This document shows, piece by piece, positions 17,837 to 27,273 of a stretch of DNA of 64,000 bases. This DNA comes from Massilia agri (GTDB taxonomy: Bacteria; Pseudomonadota; Gammaproteobacteria; Burkholderiales; Burkholderiaceae_D). The DNA is taken from positions 62,001 to 126,000 of the forward strand of contig NZ_JANUHA010000002.1 in NCBI RefSeq assembly GCF_024753255.1, written 5' to 3'. Made by a program: the position numbers and the translations under genes. The notes under the pieces are model-generated. The model was not told the DNA's origin. It did no database searches and saw only the letters and a list, made by a program, of their open reading frames with translations. Every line of letters starts with the position of its first letter. Positions within the stretch are counted from its first letter, which is position 1.

Positions 17837-19564
17837 ATGTCCCGACTGCCGCATCCCCTGCTGCGCCCCGCCAATCTGTACCTGCTGCTGAGCTATGTCC
17901 TGCTCTCCTGCATGCCGCTGGCCGCGCCGCTGATGGGCGTGCCGGGCGGCGACCCGTGGCAGCTGCTGGGCGCCGGCGTGTTCGCCTGGATCGCCGTCTG
18001 GGCCGTGTTCAAGCGTCCGGCCTGCTTCCACTGGGCCCTGCTGCCGGCCTTCCTCGCCCTGCCAACAGAACTCTACCTTCTTACCTATTACGGGCAGGGC
18101 ATCTCGACCCACCACCTGGGCGTCATCGCCGAGACCAGCCCCAGCGAGGCGCTGGAATTCCTGGGTGCGAAAGCCTGGCTGCTGGGCGTCGTCCTCATCG
18201 GCGTGCTGCTGTGGTTCGGGTCGACCTGGGCGGTGGCCTGGCGCACCCGGGCGCTGGACTGGAACGACCGCTCGCGCTGGATCGTGCTGGCCGTGCTGGC
18301 GCTGGCGCTGGCGGTGCTGGGCGCCCAGCGCTTCACTCGCTCCGTACCGGCCTGGGCCAGGCTGCCGGTCGAGACCAGTGTGTTCGCACGCTCCTGGCCC
18401 TTCGGCCTCACCGCGCGCGGCATCGACTTCTATAAAGAGCGCGTGTATCTCACGGAACTGAACCGGCGCAGCGCCGCCTTCCGCTTCGGCGCGAGCCAGG
18501 CGGGGCCGGAGCACGGACCGCAGCTTGTGGTGGTGGTCATCGGCGAATCCTCGCGCTACGACCGCTGGAGCCTGAACGGCTATGCGCGCGAGACCAATCC
18601 CCTGCTGGCGAAGGAAGAAAACCTGGTCATGCTGAAGGACGTGATCACGCCGGTGTCGGCCACCCGCCTGTCGGTGCCGGTCATCATCTCGCGCAAGCCC
18701 GCGATGCAAAGCCTGAAAGACGGCTTCTCCGAAAAATCCTTCCTGTCGGCCTTCAAGGAAGCGGGCTTCAAGACCTTCTGGATCTCGAACCAGGTCTCCT
18801 TCGGCAAGTTCGACACGCCGGTCTCGGTGTTCGCCAAGGAGGCGGACGACGTCCAGTTCCTGAACCTGGGCGGTTTCTCGGACGCCTCCAACCACGACAG
18901 CGTGCTGCTCGAACCCCTGCGGCGCGCGATCGCCGACCCGGCGCAGAAGGTGCTGGTGGTGCTGCATACATTAGGAAGCCACTGGAACTACGGCCACCGC
19001 TATCCGAAGGAGTTCGACCGCTGGCTGCCTTCGCTGCAGTCGATCGCGAAACCGGATTACACCGACACCCGGATCGAGCCGCAGATGAACAACAGCTACG
19101 ACAGCGCCATTTTGTACACGGACTGGTTCCTGTCGAACGCGATCGGGCTCTTGAAGGAGAGCAGCCTGCCGTCCTCGCTGTTATATGTGGCCGACCATGG
19201 CCAGACCTTGTACGACAAGTCGTGCAGGATCGCCTTCCACGGCCATAACACGCAGTACGAGTTCCACGTGCCGGCCTTCGTCTGGTATTCGGACGCCTAC
19301 CGCGAACGCTTTCCGGCCAAGGTGGAGCAGCTGCGCAAGCACCGCAAGGCCAGGCTCTCGACCGAGAACATGTTCCACACCGTGCTGGACATGGCCGACA
19401 TCCGCTATCCCGGCGAGCGGCTCGAGTGGAGCTTCGTGAACCCGGCCCTCAAGCGCCACAAGCGCTACGTCGACAGCTGGGGCTGGACGGATTATGACGA
19501 TGCGACCATGAAGGGCGATTGCCGCGAGGTGATCGCGAAGGGCAAGCCCCTGCCGCGCCGCTAG
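17837..19564 (+). CDS. Phosphoethanolamine transferase (EptA/CptA-like)
   Basis: A 575-residue inner-membrane enzyme. Five hydrophobic helices fill the first 160 residues, then a periplasmic sulfatase/alkaline-phosphatase-fold domain begins near 230. Zinc-site motifs are visible: VIGESSRYDRW at about 233-243, a candidate nucleophile Thr in SATRLSVPVIIS, ADHGQTLYDK and FHGHNTQYE. Such enzymes move phosphoethanolamine from phosphatidylethanolamine to lipid A, LPS core or glucans, often raising resistance to cationic peptides. The acceptor cannot be fixed from sequence, so I leave the symbol blank. Its TAG stop shares a CTAG palindrome with the stop of the convergent lysR gene. Confidence 0.9.
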   Translation: MSRLPHPLLRPANLYLLLSYVLLSCMPLAAPLMGVPGGDPWQLLGAGVFAWIAVWAVFKRPACFHWALLPAFLALPTELYLLTYYGQGISTHHLGVIAETSPSEALEFLGAKAWLLGVVLIGVLLWFGSTWAVAWRTRALDWNDRSRWIVLAVLALALAVLGAQRFTRSVPAWARLPVETSVFARSWPFGLTARGIDFYKERVYLTELNRRSAAFRFGASQAGPEHGPQLVVVVIGESSRYDRWSLNGYARETNPLLAKEENLVMLKDVITPVSATRLSVPVIISRKPAMQSLKDGFSEKSFLSAFKEAGFKTFWISNQVSFGKFDTPVSVFAKEADDVQFLNLGGFSDASNHDSVLLEPLRRAIADPAQKVLVVLHTLGSHWNYGHRYPKEFDRWLPSLQSIAKPDYTDTRIEPQMNNSYDSAILYTDWFLSNAIGLLKESSLPSSLLYVADHGQTLYDKSCRIAFHGHNTQYEFHVPAFVWYSDAYRERFPAKVEQLRKHRKARLSTENMFHTVLDMADIRYPGERLEWSFVNPALKRHKRYVDSWGWTDYDDATMKGDCREVIAKGKPLPRR

Positions 19565-20481
19565 GCCGCCCCTTCCCCGCCGGATGCCTGGCGCAGCAGG
19601 GCCGCGCGCAGCGCCCGGCCCGCCGGTCCGAGCGGCGCGTCGAGCCGGTGGGCGATATAGGCCTCCGAACGCAGTCCACCGGCGCGGCCGAGTCCCTGCG
19701 CCTTGATGCGCACCAGGCGCCCGGCAAGCAGGTCCTGCTCGACCAGCCAGGCCGGCAGCCTTCCCCATCCCAGGCCGGCGACGATCAGGGCGTGCTTGGC
19801 GTCCTGGGTATTCACCCGGCAGGTCTGGGGCGAGAGCACGCCGAAACTGCGTCCTTCCGACAGCGGCGTCGGATCGGCCAGCACGATTTGCAGATGGTCG
19901 GCGAGCTCCGGCAGGCCAATGGCTTCCTGCGCGCGCGCGGCCAGCGGATGGTGCGGCGCGACCACGGCCAGCTGTTCGACGGTGCGGATGCCCTCCAGCG
20001 CGATGCGCGGGTCGCGGAAGTCTTCGCCGACCAGGATCGCCAGCGTGCTGCGCTCCTCCAGCAGGGCGCGCAGCGGCCCACCCAGTGCTTCGATGGCCAG
20101 CCCGATGCCGACCGTCGGAAAGGCGGCGCGCACCTCGGCCAGGGCCGCGCCCACATGGGCGATGGGGAACAGGGTATCGACGGTGAGCGACAGCGCGAGT
20201 TCGACACCCTCGCCCATGCCGCGCGCACGGGCCCGCATGGCGTCCACCCTGAGCAGGATGTCGCGCGCGTTCTCGAGCAGCGCCTGGCCCTCGGGCGTCA
20301 GCACCGGCCGGTGTCCGGAGCGGTCGAACAGGCTGACGCCGAGTTCGCCCTCCAGGTTGGCGATCGCATGGCTGATGGCGGACTGCACGCGCAGCAGGCG
20401 CGCGGCGCCGGCGCGGAAGCTTCCGCTGTCGGCTACCGTCACGAAGGTACGCAGCTGGTCGAGGGTCAGGACATCCAACAT
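19561..20481 (-). CDS. LysR-family regulator, divergent from wrbA
   Basis: A 306-residue LysR-type regulator with a winged helix-turn-helix at about 6-64 (LDQLRTFVTVADSGSFRAGA, VQSAISHAIANLEGELGVSLF) and a two-lobed effector domain starting near residue 92. It is transcribed away from wrbA across a 101-bp gap, the usual position for a regulator that controls its divergent neighbour, here a quinone reductase and an MFS exporter. This suggests a response to quinones or other electrophiles, but no effector motif is identifiable. The stop overlaps the eptA-like stop by 4 bp. Confidence 0.9.
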   Translation of the reverse strand: MLDVLTLDQLRTFVTVADSGSFRAGAARLLRVQSAISHAIANLEGELGVSLFDRSGHRPVLTPEGQALLENARDILLRVDAMRARARGMGEGVELALSLTVDTLFPIAHVGAALAEVRAAFPTVGIGLAIEALGGPLRALLEERSTLAILVGEDFRDPRIALEGIRTVEQLAVVAPHHPLAARAQEAIGLPELADHLQIVLADPTPLSEGRSFGVLSPQTCRVNTQDAKHALIVAGLGWGRLPAWLVEQDLLAGRLVRIKAQGLGRAGGLRSEAYIAHRLDAPLGPAGRALRAALLRQASGGEGAA

Positions 20482-20582
20482 GATCTATCCAATCGATCAA
20501 ACCTATCGACTTTATATCACTTCCGCAGAACAAACGTCTGCCTTAGCCTTGCCCTCACAAGCAAGCAAGGAAAGGAGCAGCG

Positions 20583-21209
20583 ATGACGAAGCTATTGGTT
20601 CTGTATTACTCCTCGTACGGCCATATCGAAACCATGGCCCATGCGCTCGCCGCGGGCGCGCGCGAAGCCGGCGCCAGCGCCCACGTCAAGCGGGTGCCGG
20701 AACTGGTCCCTGACCAGGTCGCGCAGAAGGCGGGCTACAAGCGCGCGCAGGAGGCGCCGGTCGCGACGGTGGCCGAGCTGGCCGACTATGACGCGATCGT
20801 GATCGGCACGCCCACCCGCTTCGGCAATATGGCCGCGCAGATGAAGAATTTCCTCGACCAGTGCGGCGGCCTGTGGGCCAGGGATGCCCTGGTCGGCAGG
20901 GTCGGCAGCGTGTTCACATCGACCGGCAGCCAGCACGGCGGCCAGGAAAGCACCATCCTGTCGGTCCATACCGTGATGCTGCACCTCGGCATGGTCATCG
21001 TCGGCCTGCCCTATACCTTCAAGGGCCAGAACCGGATGGACGAGATCACGGGCTGCTCGCCCTATGGCGCCTCGACCCTGGCGGACGACGGCGAAGGAGG
21101 CGACCGCCAGCCGAGCGCCAACGAGCTCGAAGGCGCGCGCTTCCAGGGCCGCCACGTGGCCGGCATCGCGCGCGCCCTGGCGGCGGCGCGCCATCGGGAC
21201 ACGGCATGA
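20583..21209 (+). CDS. wrbA: NAD(P)H:quinone oxidoreductase, WrbA family
   Basis: A 208-residue flavodoxin-fold protein. The FMN phosphate loop is [12 protein letters not shown] at about 8-19, followed by [19 protein letters not shown] and [15 protein letters not shown], all signatures of WrbA. It reduces quinones by two electrons in the cytoplasm and so avoids semiquinone radicals. GGAG lies just before the ATG at 20583. It is coupled to the MFS transporter gene (ATGA overlap at 21206-21209) and divergent from a LysR regulator. Confidence 0.95.
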   Translation: MTKLLVLYYSSYGHIETMAHALAAGAREAGASAHVKRVPELVPDQVAQKAGYKRAQEAPVATVAELADYDAIVIGTPTRFGNMAAQMKNFLDQCGGLWARDALVGRVGSVFTSTGSQHGGQESTILSVHTVMLHLGMVIVGLPYTFKGQNRMDEITGCSPYGASTLADDGEGGDRQPSANELEGARFQGRHVAGIARALAAARHRDTA

Positions 21210-22408
21210 GGGCGGATACGGCGCGCACGGATGCCCATTCCGGCGCCGGATGGGGGGCCGTGGCCCTGGTGGTCGCGGCCGGCATCGTCACGGCCTTCCA
21301 GGCCGGCAAGGCGGCGATCGCAACGCCCTGGCTGCTGGCGGACATGGGCCTGGACCTGTCGGCCGCGGGATGGTTGACCGGCATCTTCGCGCTGCTCGGC
21401 ATCCTCGGCGGCATCCCCGCCGGCGCACTCGTCGCGCGCGTCGGCGACCGCCCGGTCCTGCTGGCCGGCCTGGCGGCCGCGCTGCTGGGCGCGGTGCTTG
21501 GCGCGCTCGCGCCCGACTATGCGGTGCTGCTCGGCGCGCGCATCCTGGAAGGCCTCGGTTTTCTCTTCATCACGGTCGCCGGTCCCGCCATCCTCGAGCG
21601 GGCCGTGCTGCCGGCACGGCGCGAATTCGCCTTCGGCCTGTGGAGCTGCTTCATGCCGGCCGGGCTGGCCCTGGCCATGGGCGTGGGCCCGCAATACGGC
21701 GACTGGCGCAATCTGTGGTGGGCCAGCGCCGGGCTCGCGGCGGCGGTGCTGGCCGCGGCCGCCCTGCTGCCGCCGGCGCCGGCGCGCGCATCGCTTCCCA
21801 TGCGCAGCATCGGCGGCGACGCCCTTTCCGTGCTGGGGAACCGGCGGGCAGTGCTGCTGGCGCTCTGTTTTGCCCTGTACAGCCTGATGTTCTTTGCGCT
21901 GTTCGGCTTCCTGCCGGTCCTGCTGGTCGAGCGCATGGGCGTCGACGGGCAGGCGGCCGGCCTGCTGGCAGCCCTGGCCGCCGCCGCCAACATCATCGGC
22001 AACCTGGCGGCCGGCCGGCTCCTGGCGCGCGGTGCGCAGCGCTTCGTCCTGCTGGCCGCAGCCTGCCTGGCCATGGGACTGGCCGCGCCCGGCATCTACC
22101 TGCAATGGTTCGGCGCACTGCCCACGCTCCTGCTGTGCATCCTGTTCTCGGCCGTCGGCGGCCTGGTCCCGGCCACCCTGATCTCGTCGGCGCCCCTGCT
22201 GGCGCGCGAGGCCGGCCTGGCGCCTGTCGTGCTGGGACTGCTCATGCAGGGGAGCGCCTTGGGCCAGGTGCTCGGGCCCATATTCGTGGGCGGCGCCATC
22301 CAGGCCCACGGCTGGCAGGCGGCCGCCTGGATCGTCCTGGCATCGGCCCTGGCGGCGGCCGGCGCCGCCTCGGCCCTGCGTGCGGGCGGCGCGCGCGCCG
22401 CTCAATGA
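21206..22408 (+). CDS. Major facilitator superfamily transporter
   Basis: A 400-residue protein, almost entirely hydrophobic, with about 12 predicted helices in two halves. The MFS loop 2-3 signature is [16 protein letters not shown]. Its ATG at 21206 overlaps the wrbA stop. The link with a quinone reductase and a LysR regulator makes an exporter of a toxic aromatic compound, or a nitrate/cyanate-type family member, plausible; direction and substrate are unknown. It converges with the MutS-like gene and overlaps it by 7 bp. Confidence 0.88.
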   Translation: MRADTARTDAHSGAGWGAVALVVAAGIVTAFQAGKAAIATPWLLADMGLDLSAAGWLTGIFALLGILGGIPAGALVARVGDRPVLLAGLAAALLGAVLGALAPDYAVLLGARILEGLGFLFITVAGPAILERAVLPARREFAFGLWSCFMPAGLALAMGVGPQYGDWRNLWWASAGLAAAVLAAAALLPPAPARASLPMRSIGGDALSVLGNRRAVLLALCFALYSLMFFALFGFLPVLLVERMGVDGQAAGLLAALAAAANIIGNLAAGRLLARGAQRFVLLAAACLAMGLAAPGIYLQWFGALPTLLLCILFSAVGGLVPATLISSAPLLAREAGLAPVVLGLLMQGSALGQVLGPIFVGGAIQAHGWQAAAWIVLASALAAAGAASALRAGGARAAQ

Positions 22409-23964
22409 TATTCCGGTACAGGCTCGGCGAGGTGGCCATGCAGCCAGCGCGCCACCTCCGCCGCCCGGCCCTCGATTTCCGGGCCGAAGCCCTGGGTGGC
22501 CAGCAGCGCGATGCCGTTCGGCTCGCGCAGCACGCCCGGTTTCAAGGCCGGCGCGCCGCTGCTCGTATCGATGCGGAAGGGTTCGAGCTTGCCGGCCAGG
22601 ATGCGCGCCAGCACCAGGTTGTGCGAGGACACCAGCACCAGGTCGCGTGCCGCCAGGCTTTCCAGCACCGCGCTCGCCGCCGAGACCGACTCCAGGTGGT
22701 TGGTGCCGCGGAAGACTTCGTCGATCAGGCACACGCCCGCCGCTTCGGCGTCCAGCAGCTCACGCGCACGGCGCAATTCGGACATATACAGGCTCTCGCC
22801 GCCCAGCAGCGAATCCTCGTTCTGCATGCTGGCGCGCACCGGTACTGCCGGCAGGACCGCCCGCCTGGCGTAGCAGAAGCCGAAGGCGCGCGCGACCACC
22901 AGGTTCAGGCCCACCATGCGCAGGAAGGTGCTCTTGCCCGAGGCGTTCTGGCCCGAGATGAAGGCGCCGCGTCCGTCCAGCGCCACCGACAGGGCGGCCG
23001 GCCTGTCCATCAGCGGATGCACGCCCTCCTCCAGCGCCAGGCTGCGCGGCGCGCCGCGCCCGGCCCAGCACCAGTGATCCAGGCCGCGCAGGTGGCGCGC
23101 CAGGGTGACGTCGGCTTCCAGCGTCGCGGCCTCCAGGTAGCGCGCGCGCAGGAAGTCGCGCGCCGCGTGCAGCGCCCCCATCGTCCGCCAGTAGCGCCGC
23201 ACATTGTAGGCGGCGAACCAGTTGACATAGGACTCGGCGGCCGGGAAGGTGCGAAACAGCAGCGGCCGCGCGAGGCGTTCGTGCAGCCGCGCGTTCTGTG
23301 CACGCGTCGCGACGAAGGGTTCGAGGAGCGGTCCGCCGAGCGCCGCCAGCCTGCCGCTGGCCGCCAGCAGGGCCTGCACGCTGTTCAGGACCTGGTTCCA
23401 GGCTTCGACGCGGCGGTGGTACACGATCTGCAGCGCCATCAGGGGCGCCATGGCGGCCAGGGTCGCCATCCAGCCCAGCGGCTGCGTGAGGAGCACGCCC
23501 AGCGACAGGAGCAGGAACAGCGGCAGCAGCCAGGTGAAGCGCGCCCAGCCTGGCACGCACGGCGCATCGCCTTCGAACAGCAGGCCGGCGACTTCGGTCT
23601 CGGCATGGCGCAGCGGACGCAGGGCGCTTATCACCGCGTCGGCACGGGGCGTATCGTCCAGCAGGCCGCGCAGGCGTCCGGCGAGGGCGGCGCATTCATC
23701 GTCGTCCAGGCCTGCGCGCAGGCGGCGGTGCAGGAGCTGGCGGCCGAAGATGCTGGTCTGCTGCGTCAGCGTTTCTTCATAGGGTTCGAGCAGCAGGTCC
23801 TGCCAGGTCTGGCCATCGAGCGCGGTGCGGCTGTCCAGCGTGACGCGGTGCAGGCGGCCGATTTCCTCCGGTGTGAAGAAGGTGTTGGGAGGCTCGCGCT
23901 GCGCCTCGGGCTTGAAGAAATCTGCAAGGGGGCGAAACAGGTCGGACAATAAAGATCGAATCAT
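22402..23964 (-). CDS. Membrane-associated MutS-related ATPase
   Basis: A 520-residue protein with a MutS-type domain V at the C-terminus: Walker A GQNASGKST at about 336-344, the signature stretch SMQNEDSLLGGESLYMSELRR, Walker B CLIDEVFRGTN and the SSHN switch. It lacks the mismatch-recognition domain of MutS. Instead, hydrophobic segments at about 142-185 (WLLPLFLLLSLGVLLTQPL and a second helix) suggest membrane attachment. Such MutS-like proteins are widespread but uncharacterised, so a role in mismatch repair should not be assumed. It lies downstream of the metR-like gene by 35 bp on the same strand. Confidence 0.85.
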   Translation of the reverse strand: MIRSLLSDLFRPLADFFKPEAQREPPNTFFTPEEIGRLHRVTLDSRTALDGQTWQDLLLEPYEETLTQQTSIFGRQLLHRRLRAGLDDDECAALAGRLRGLLDDTPRADAVISALRPLRHAETEVAGLLFEGDAPCVPGWARFTWLLPLFLLLSLGVLLTQPLGWMATLAAMAPLMALQIVYHRRVEAWNQVLNSVQALLAASGRLAALGGPLLEPFVATRAQNARLHERLARPLLFRTFPAAESYVNWFAAYNVRRYWRTMGALHAARDFLRARYLEAATLEADVTLARHLRGLDHWCWAGRGAPRSLALEEGVHPLMDRPAALSVALDGRGAFISGQNASGKSTFLRMVGLNLVVARAFGFCYARRAVLPAVPVRASMQNEDSLLGGESLYMSELRRARELLDAEAAGVCLIDEVFRGTNHLESVSAASAVLESLAARDLVLVSSHNLVLARILAGKLEPFRIDTSSGAPALKPGVLREPNGIALLATQGFGPEIEGRAAEVARWLHGHLAEPVPEYH

Positions 23965-23999
23965 GCCGCGATCCTAGCAGCGCATCCGGCCCGCAAATC

Positions 24000-24893
24000 T
24001 CAAGCATTGTCACCGACGCCGGCCGCCATACGGATGAAGGCGTCCTGGTACTCGACCGCGGCGTCGTCCGCGCGCCTGCCGAGGAAGATGCTCTTCGGGA
24101 TACCGTTCTGGCCGAGGCGCACCGGCACGACCGGCATCCTCAAAGCGTACTCCTCGACCAGCCAGCGCGGCAGCGCCGCCACGCCGCGTCCGCTGGCGAC
24201 CATCTGCAGCAGGATGTCGGTGGTCTCGATGGTCTTGCGCTGGCGCGGCGCGCAGCCGGCCGGCAGGAAGAAGGCGTTGTAGATGTCGAGGCGGTCGATA
24301 TCGACCGGATAGGTGATCAGGACTTCGTCCACCAGCTCACAGGGCTCGACATAGTCCCGCCCGGCGAGCGGATGGCTCTGCGCGACCACCAGCACCTGCT
24401 CGTAGTCGAACACCGGCGCCCAGGCCAGGCCCGCCTTGTGCACCGGGTCGGGCGTCACCAGCACGTCGATCTCCCACTCCTCCAGCGCCTTGATGCCGCC
24501 GAACTGGAAGCGCTGCTTGACGTCCACGTCGACGTCCGGCCAGGCCGCGAGATAAGGCGCGACGACCTTCAGCAGCCACTGGTAGCAGGGCGCGCACTCC
24601 ATCCCGATGCGCAGGGTGCCGCGCTGCCCTTGCGCATACTGCGCCATCAGGCGCTCGGCGTGCTCGAGCTGGGGCAGCAGGCGCCCGCCCAAAGCCAGCA
24701 AATAGAGGCCGGCCGGGGTCGGGCGCAGGCTGCGGCCGTCGCGGATCCAGACGTCGACGCCGAGCTGCCCTTCCAGCTTGCGGATCGCGTGGCTCAGCGC
24801 GGACTGGGTCAGGTGCAGCGCCTCGGCGGCGGCCGTCAGCGAGCCGCGTTGCGCGACTTCGCGCAGGATCAGGAGGTGGATACGCTCGATCAT
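24000..24893 (-). CDS. metR: MetR-like LysR-family regulator
   Basis: A 297-residue LysR-type protein starting MIERIHLLILREVAQRGSLT, aligned with the start of E. coli MetR. Conserved MetR-like stretches include QSALSHAIRKLEGQLG, RIGMECAPCYQWLL and LITYPVDIDRLDIYNAFFLPAG. The ATG at 24893 is preferred over an in-frame start 51 bp upstream because it matches the family N-terminus. MetR, with homocysteine as co-effector, activates metE; the divergent neighbour here is metE, which supports the call. Confidence 0.88.
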   Translation of the reverse strand: MIERIHLLILREVAQRGSLTAAAEALHLTQSALSHAIRKLEGQLGVDVWIRDGRSLRPTPAGLYLLALGGRLLPQLEHAERLMAQYAQGQRGTLRIGMECAPCYQWLLKVVAPYLAAWPDVDVDVKQRFQFGGIKALEEWEIDVLVTPDPVHKAGLAWAPVFDYEQVLVVAQSHPLAGRDYVEPCELVDEVLITYPVDIDRLDIYNAFFLPAGCAPRQRKTIETTDILLQMVASGRGVAALPRWLVEEYALRMPVVPVRLGQNGIPKSIFLGRRADDAAVEYQDAFIRMAAGVGDNA

Positions 24894-24898
24894 GATGT

Positions 24899-24944
24899 AT
24901 GAATAGAATCGATGGATACATGAAATCATATCAATTTTATTCAT
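24899..24944. promoter_or_regulatory. Candidate MetR operator between metR and metE
   Basis: ATGAATAGAAT (24899-24909) and ATTTTATTCAT (24934-24944) form an 11-bp inverted repeat with one mismatch. ATGTAT (24895-24900) and ATACAT (24916-24921) add another. TGAA/TTCA half-sites recall the E. coli MetR box (TGAA-N5-TTCA), although the exact spacing is not present. No cobalamin or SAM riboswitch fits in the 97-bp gap. Confidence 0.5.
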
Positions 24945-24990
24945 GGGTTGTCCGTCCTATCATGGCTTCGACATCAACAGGACCACTACC

Positions 24991-27267
24991 ATGACCACCA
25001 CGCACAACCTCGGCTTTCCCCGCATCGGCGCCTGGCGCGAACTGAAATTCGCCCTGGAGCGCTACTGGCAAGGCGCCGCCACCGCCGGCGAACTGGAAGC
25101 ACAAGCTGCCGGCCTGCGCGCCCGACACTGGGCCGCGCAATCCGCGCTCGATTTCGCCCCCGTAGGCGACTTCTCCCTCTACGACCAGGTGCTCGATATG
25201 AGCTTCACCCTGGGGCACGTCCCGGCCAGGGCCCACAGCCATGGCGGCAGCCCCCTCGACCAGTACTTCCGCGTCGCGCGCGGCCGTGCGCCAGGCGACG
25301 CCGATTGCGGCTGCGTGCACGCCGGCGAGATGACCAAGTGGTTCGACACCAACTACCACTACATCGTCCCCGAGTTCGACGCCGCCACCACCTTCGCCCT
25401 CGACACCAGCCGCCTGCAGGCGCAGCTGCGCGAGGCTCAGGATCTAGGCGTACGCGCCAAGCCGGTCATCCTCGGCCCCCTCACCTACCTCTGGCTCGGC
25501 AAGTCGAAGGACGGCAGCGAGCGCCTGGCGCTGCTGCCCGCCCTCCTGAAGGTATATGCCGGGCTGCTCGACTGGCTTGCCAGCGAAGGCGTCGAGTGGG
25601 TGCAGGTCGACGAACCTGCCCTCGCGACAAGCCTCGATGCGCGCTGGCGCCAGGCCTGCCAGGACGCCTATGCCGCCCTGCAGGGCCACGGCCCGAAGCT
25701 GCTGCTGGCCACCTATTTCGGTCCCCTCGGCGAAAACCTGCCGCTGGCCTGCGGCCTGCCGGTCGCCGGCCTGCACCTGGACGCCATCAATGCCGGGCAC
25801 GAAGTCGCAAGCGCCATCGCGCTGCTGGCGCCGCAGCAGATCCTGTCGCTCGGCGTCGTCGACGGCCGCAACATCTGGAAGACCGACCTGCACGCGACGC
25901 TGGCCTGGCTGGAGCCGGTGCAGCGGCAGTTGCAGGAACGCCTGTGGATCGCGCCATCGTGCTCGCTGCTGCACGTCCCCGTCGACCTGGAGCTCGAGAC
26001 CGACCTGGCCCCGGAGATCCGTTCCTGGCTCGCCTTCGCAGTGCAGAAGCTCGAAGAACTGCGCCTGCTGGCCAGCGCCCTCGACCATGGCCGCGTCAAG
26101 GTGCAGGAAGCGCTGCTGGCCAATGCCGCCGCCGTCGACCGCCGCCGCGCGTCGAAACGCGTGCACCAGCCGGAGGTGGCGCGCGCCGTGGCCGCCATCA
26201 CGCCGGAGATGGGACAGCGCAGCAGCCCGCACGCCCAGCGCCTGACGGAACAGGCGGCGGTCCTGAACCTGCCCAGCTATCCCACCACCACGATCGGCTC
26301 CTTCCCCCAGACGCTTGACATCCGCCAGGCGCGCCAGCGCCACAAGCGCGGCGAACTCGACGCCGCCGGCTACCGCGCCGCCATGCAGGCCGAGATCCGG
26401 CGCTGCGTGCGTGAGCAGGAAGCGCTGGGCCTGGACGTCCTCGTGCACGGCGAGGCCGAGCGCAACGACATGGTCGAATACTTCGGCGAGCAGCTCGAGG
26501 GCTATGCCTTCAGCGCCAACGGCTGGGTGCAATCCTACGGTTCGCGTTGCGTCAAGCCGCCCATCCTCTACGGCGACGTGCGCCGCCCGCGCCCGATGAC
26601 CGTCGAATGGATCCGCTACGCCCAGTCGCTGACCGACAAGCCCATGAAAGGCATGCTCACCGGCCCGGTCACGATGCTGAACTGGTCCTTTGTCCGCGAC
26701 GACCAGCCGCGCGCCGCCACCTGCCGCCAGCTGGCCCTCGCGATCCGCGACGAGGTGCAGGACCTGGAACGCGCCGGCGTGCGCATCATCCAGATCGACG
26801 AGGCCGCGCTGCGCGAAGGCTTGCCGCTGCGGCGCGAACGATGGGACGAGTATCTCGGCTGGGCGGTCGAGTCCTTCCGCATCGCCGCGAACGGCGTGCA
26901 CGACGCGACGCAGATCCACACCCATATGTGCTACTCGGAGTTCAACGACATCATCGAGGCCATCGCCGCCATGGATGCCGACGTGATCACCATCGAGACC
27001 TCGCGCTCGGGCCTGGAGCTGCTGGACGCCTTCGACGGCTTCCGCTACCCGAACGGCATCGGCCCCGGCGTCTACGACATCCACTCGCCCAACACGCCGA
27101 GCCGCGAGCAGATCCTGGCGCTGATGCGCAAGGCGGCGGCGCGCATTCCACCCGCGCAGCTGTGGGTGAATCCGGACTGCGGCCTCAAGACGCGCCGCTG
27201 GGAAGAGGTGCTGCCGGCGCTGGAGAACATGGTGGCGGCGGCGCGCACCCTGCGCGAGGCGGCTTGA
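24991..27267 (+). CDS. metE: Cobalamin-independent methionine synthase
   Basis: A 758-residue MetE that transfers the methyl group of 5-methyltetrahydropteroyl-triglutamate to homocysteine. It has the family's normal length and two barrels: the N-terminal one starts with [15 protein letters not shown], and the C-terminal one begins near [15 protein letters not shown]. Zinc and homocysteine ligands are seen in HTHMCYSEF and the late [11 protein letters not shown] cysteine. The ATG at 24991 matches the family N-terminus; a longer start at 24943 would add an unconserved leader. It is divergent from the MetR-like regulator. Confidence 0.97.
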   Translation: MTTTHNLGFPRIGAWRELKFALERYWQGAATAGELEAQAAGLRARHWAAQSALDFAPVGDFSLYDQVLDMSFTLGHVPARAHSHGGSPLDQYFRVARGRAPGDADCGCVHAGEMTKWFDTNYHYIVPEFDAATTFALDTSRLQAQLREAQDLGVRAKPVILGPLTYLWLGKSKDGSERLALLPALLKVYAGLLDWLASEGVEWVQVDEPALATSLDARWRQACQDAYAALQGHGPKLLLATYFGPLGENLPLACGLPVAGLHLDAINAGHEVASAIALLAPQQILSLGVVDGRNIWKTDLHATLAWLEPVQRQLQERLWIAPSCSLLHVPVDLELETDLAPEIRSWLAFAVQKLEELRLLASALDHGRVKVQEALLANAAAVDRRRASKRVHQPEVARAVAAITPEMGQRSSPHAQRLTEQAAVLNLPSYPTTTIGSFPQTLDIRQARQRHKRGELDAAGYRAAMQAEIRRCVREQEALGLDVLVHGEAERNDMVEYFGEQLEGYAFSANGWVQSYGSRCVKPPILYGDVRRPRPMTVEWIRYAQSLTDKPMKGMLTGPVTMLNWSFVRDDQPRAATCRQLALAIRDEVQDLERAGVRIIQIDEAALREGLPLRRERWDEYLGWAVESFRIAANGVHDATQIHTHMCYSEFNDIIEAIAAMDADVITIETSRSGLELLDAFDGFRYPNGIGPGVYDIHSPNTPSREQILALMRKAAARIPPAQLWVNPDCGLKTRRWEEVLPALENMVAAARTLREAA

Positions 27268-27273
27268 GCGGAC

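Noticed and set aside
24894-24990. Cobalamin or SAM riboswitch before metE
   Set aside because: The gap is only 97 bp and contains inverted repeats that fit a protein operator; no riboswitch core is seen.
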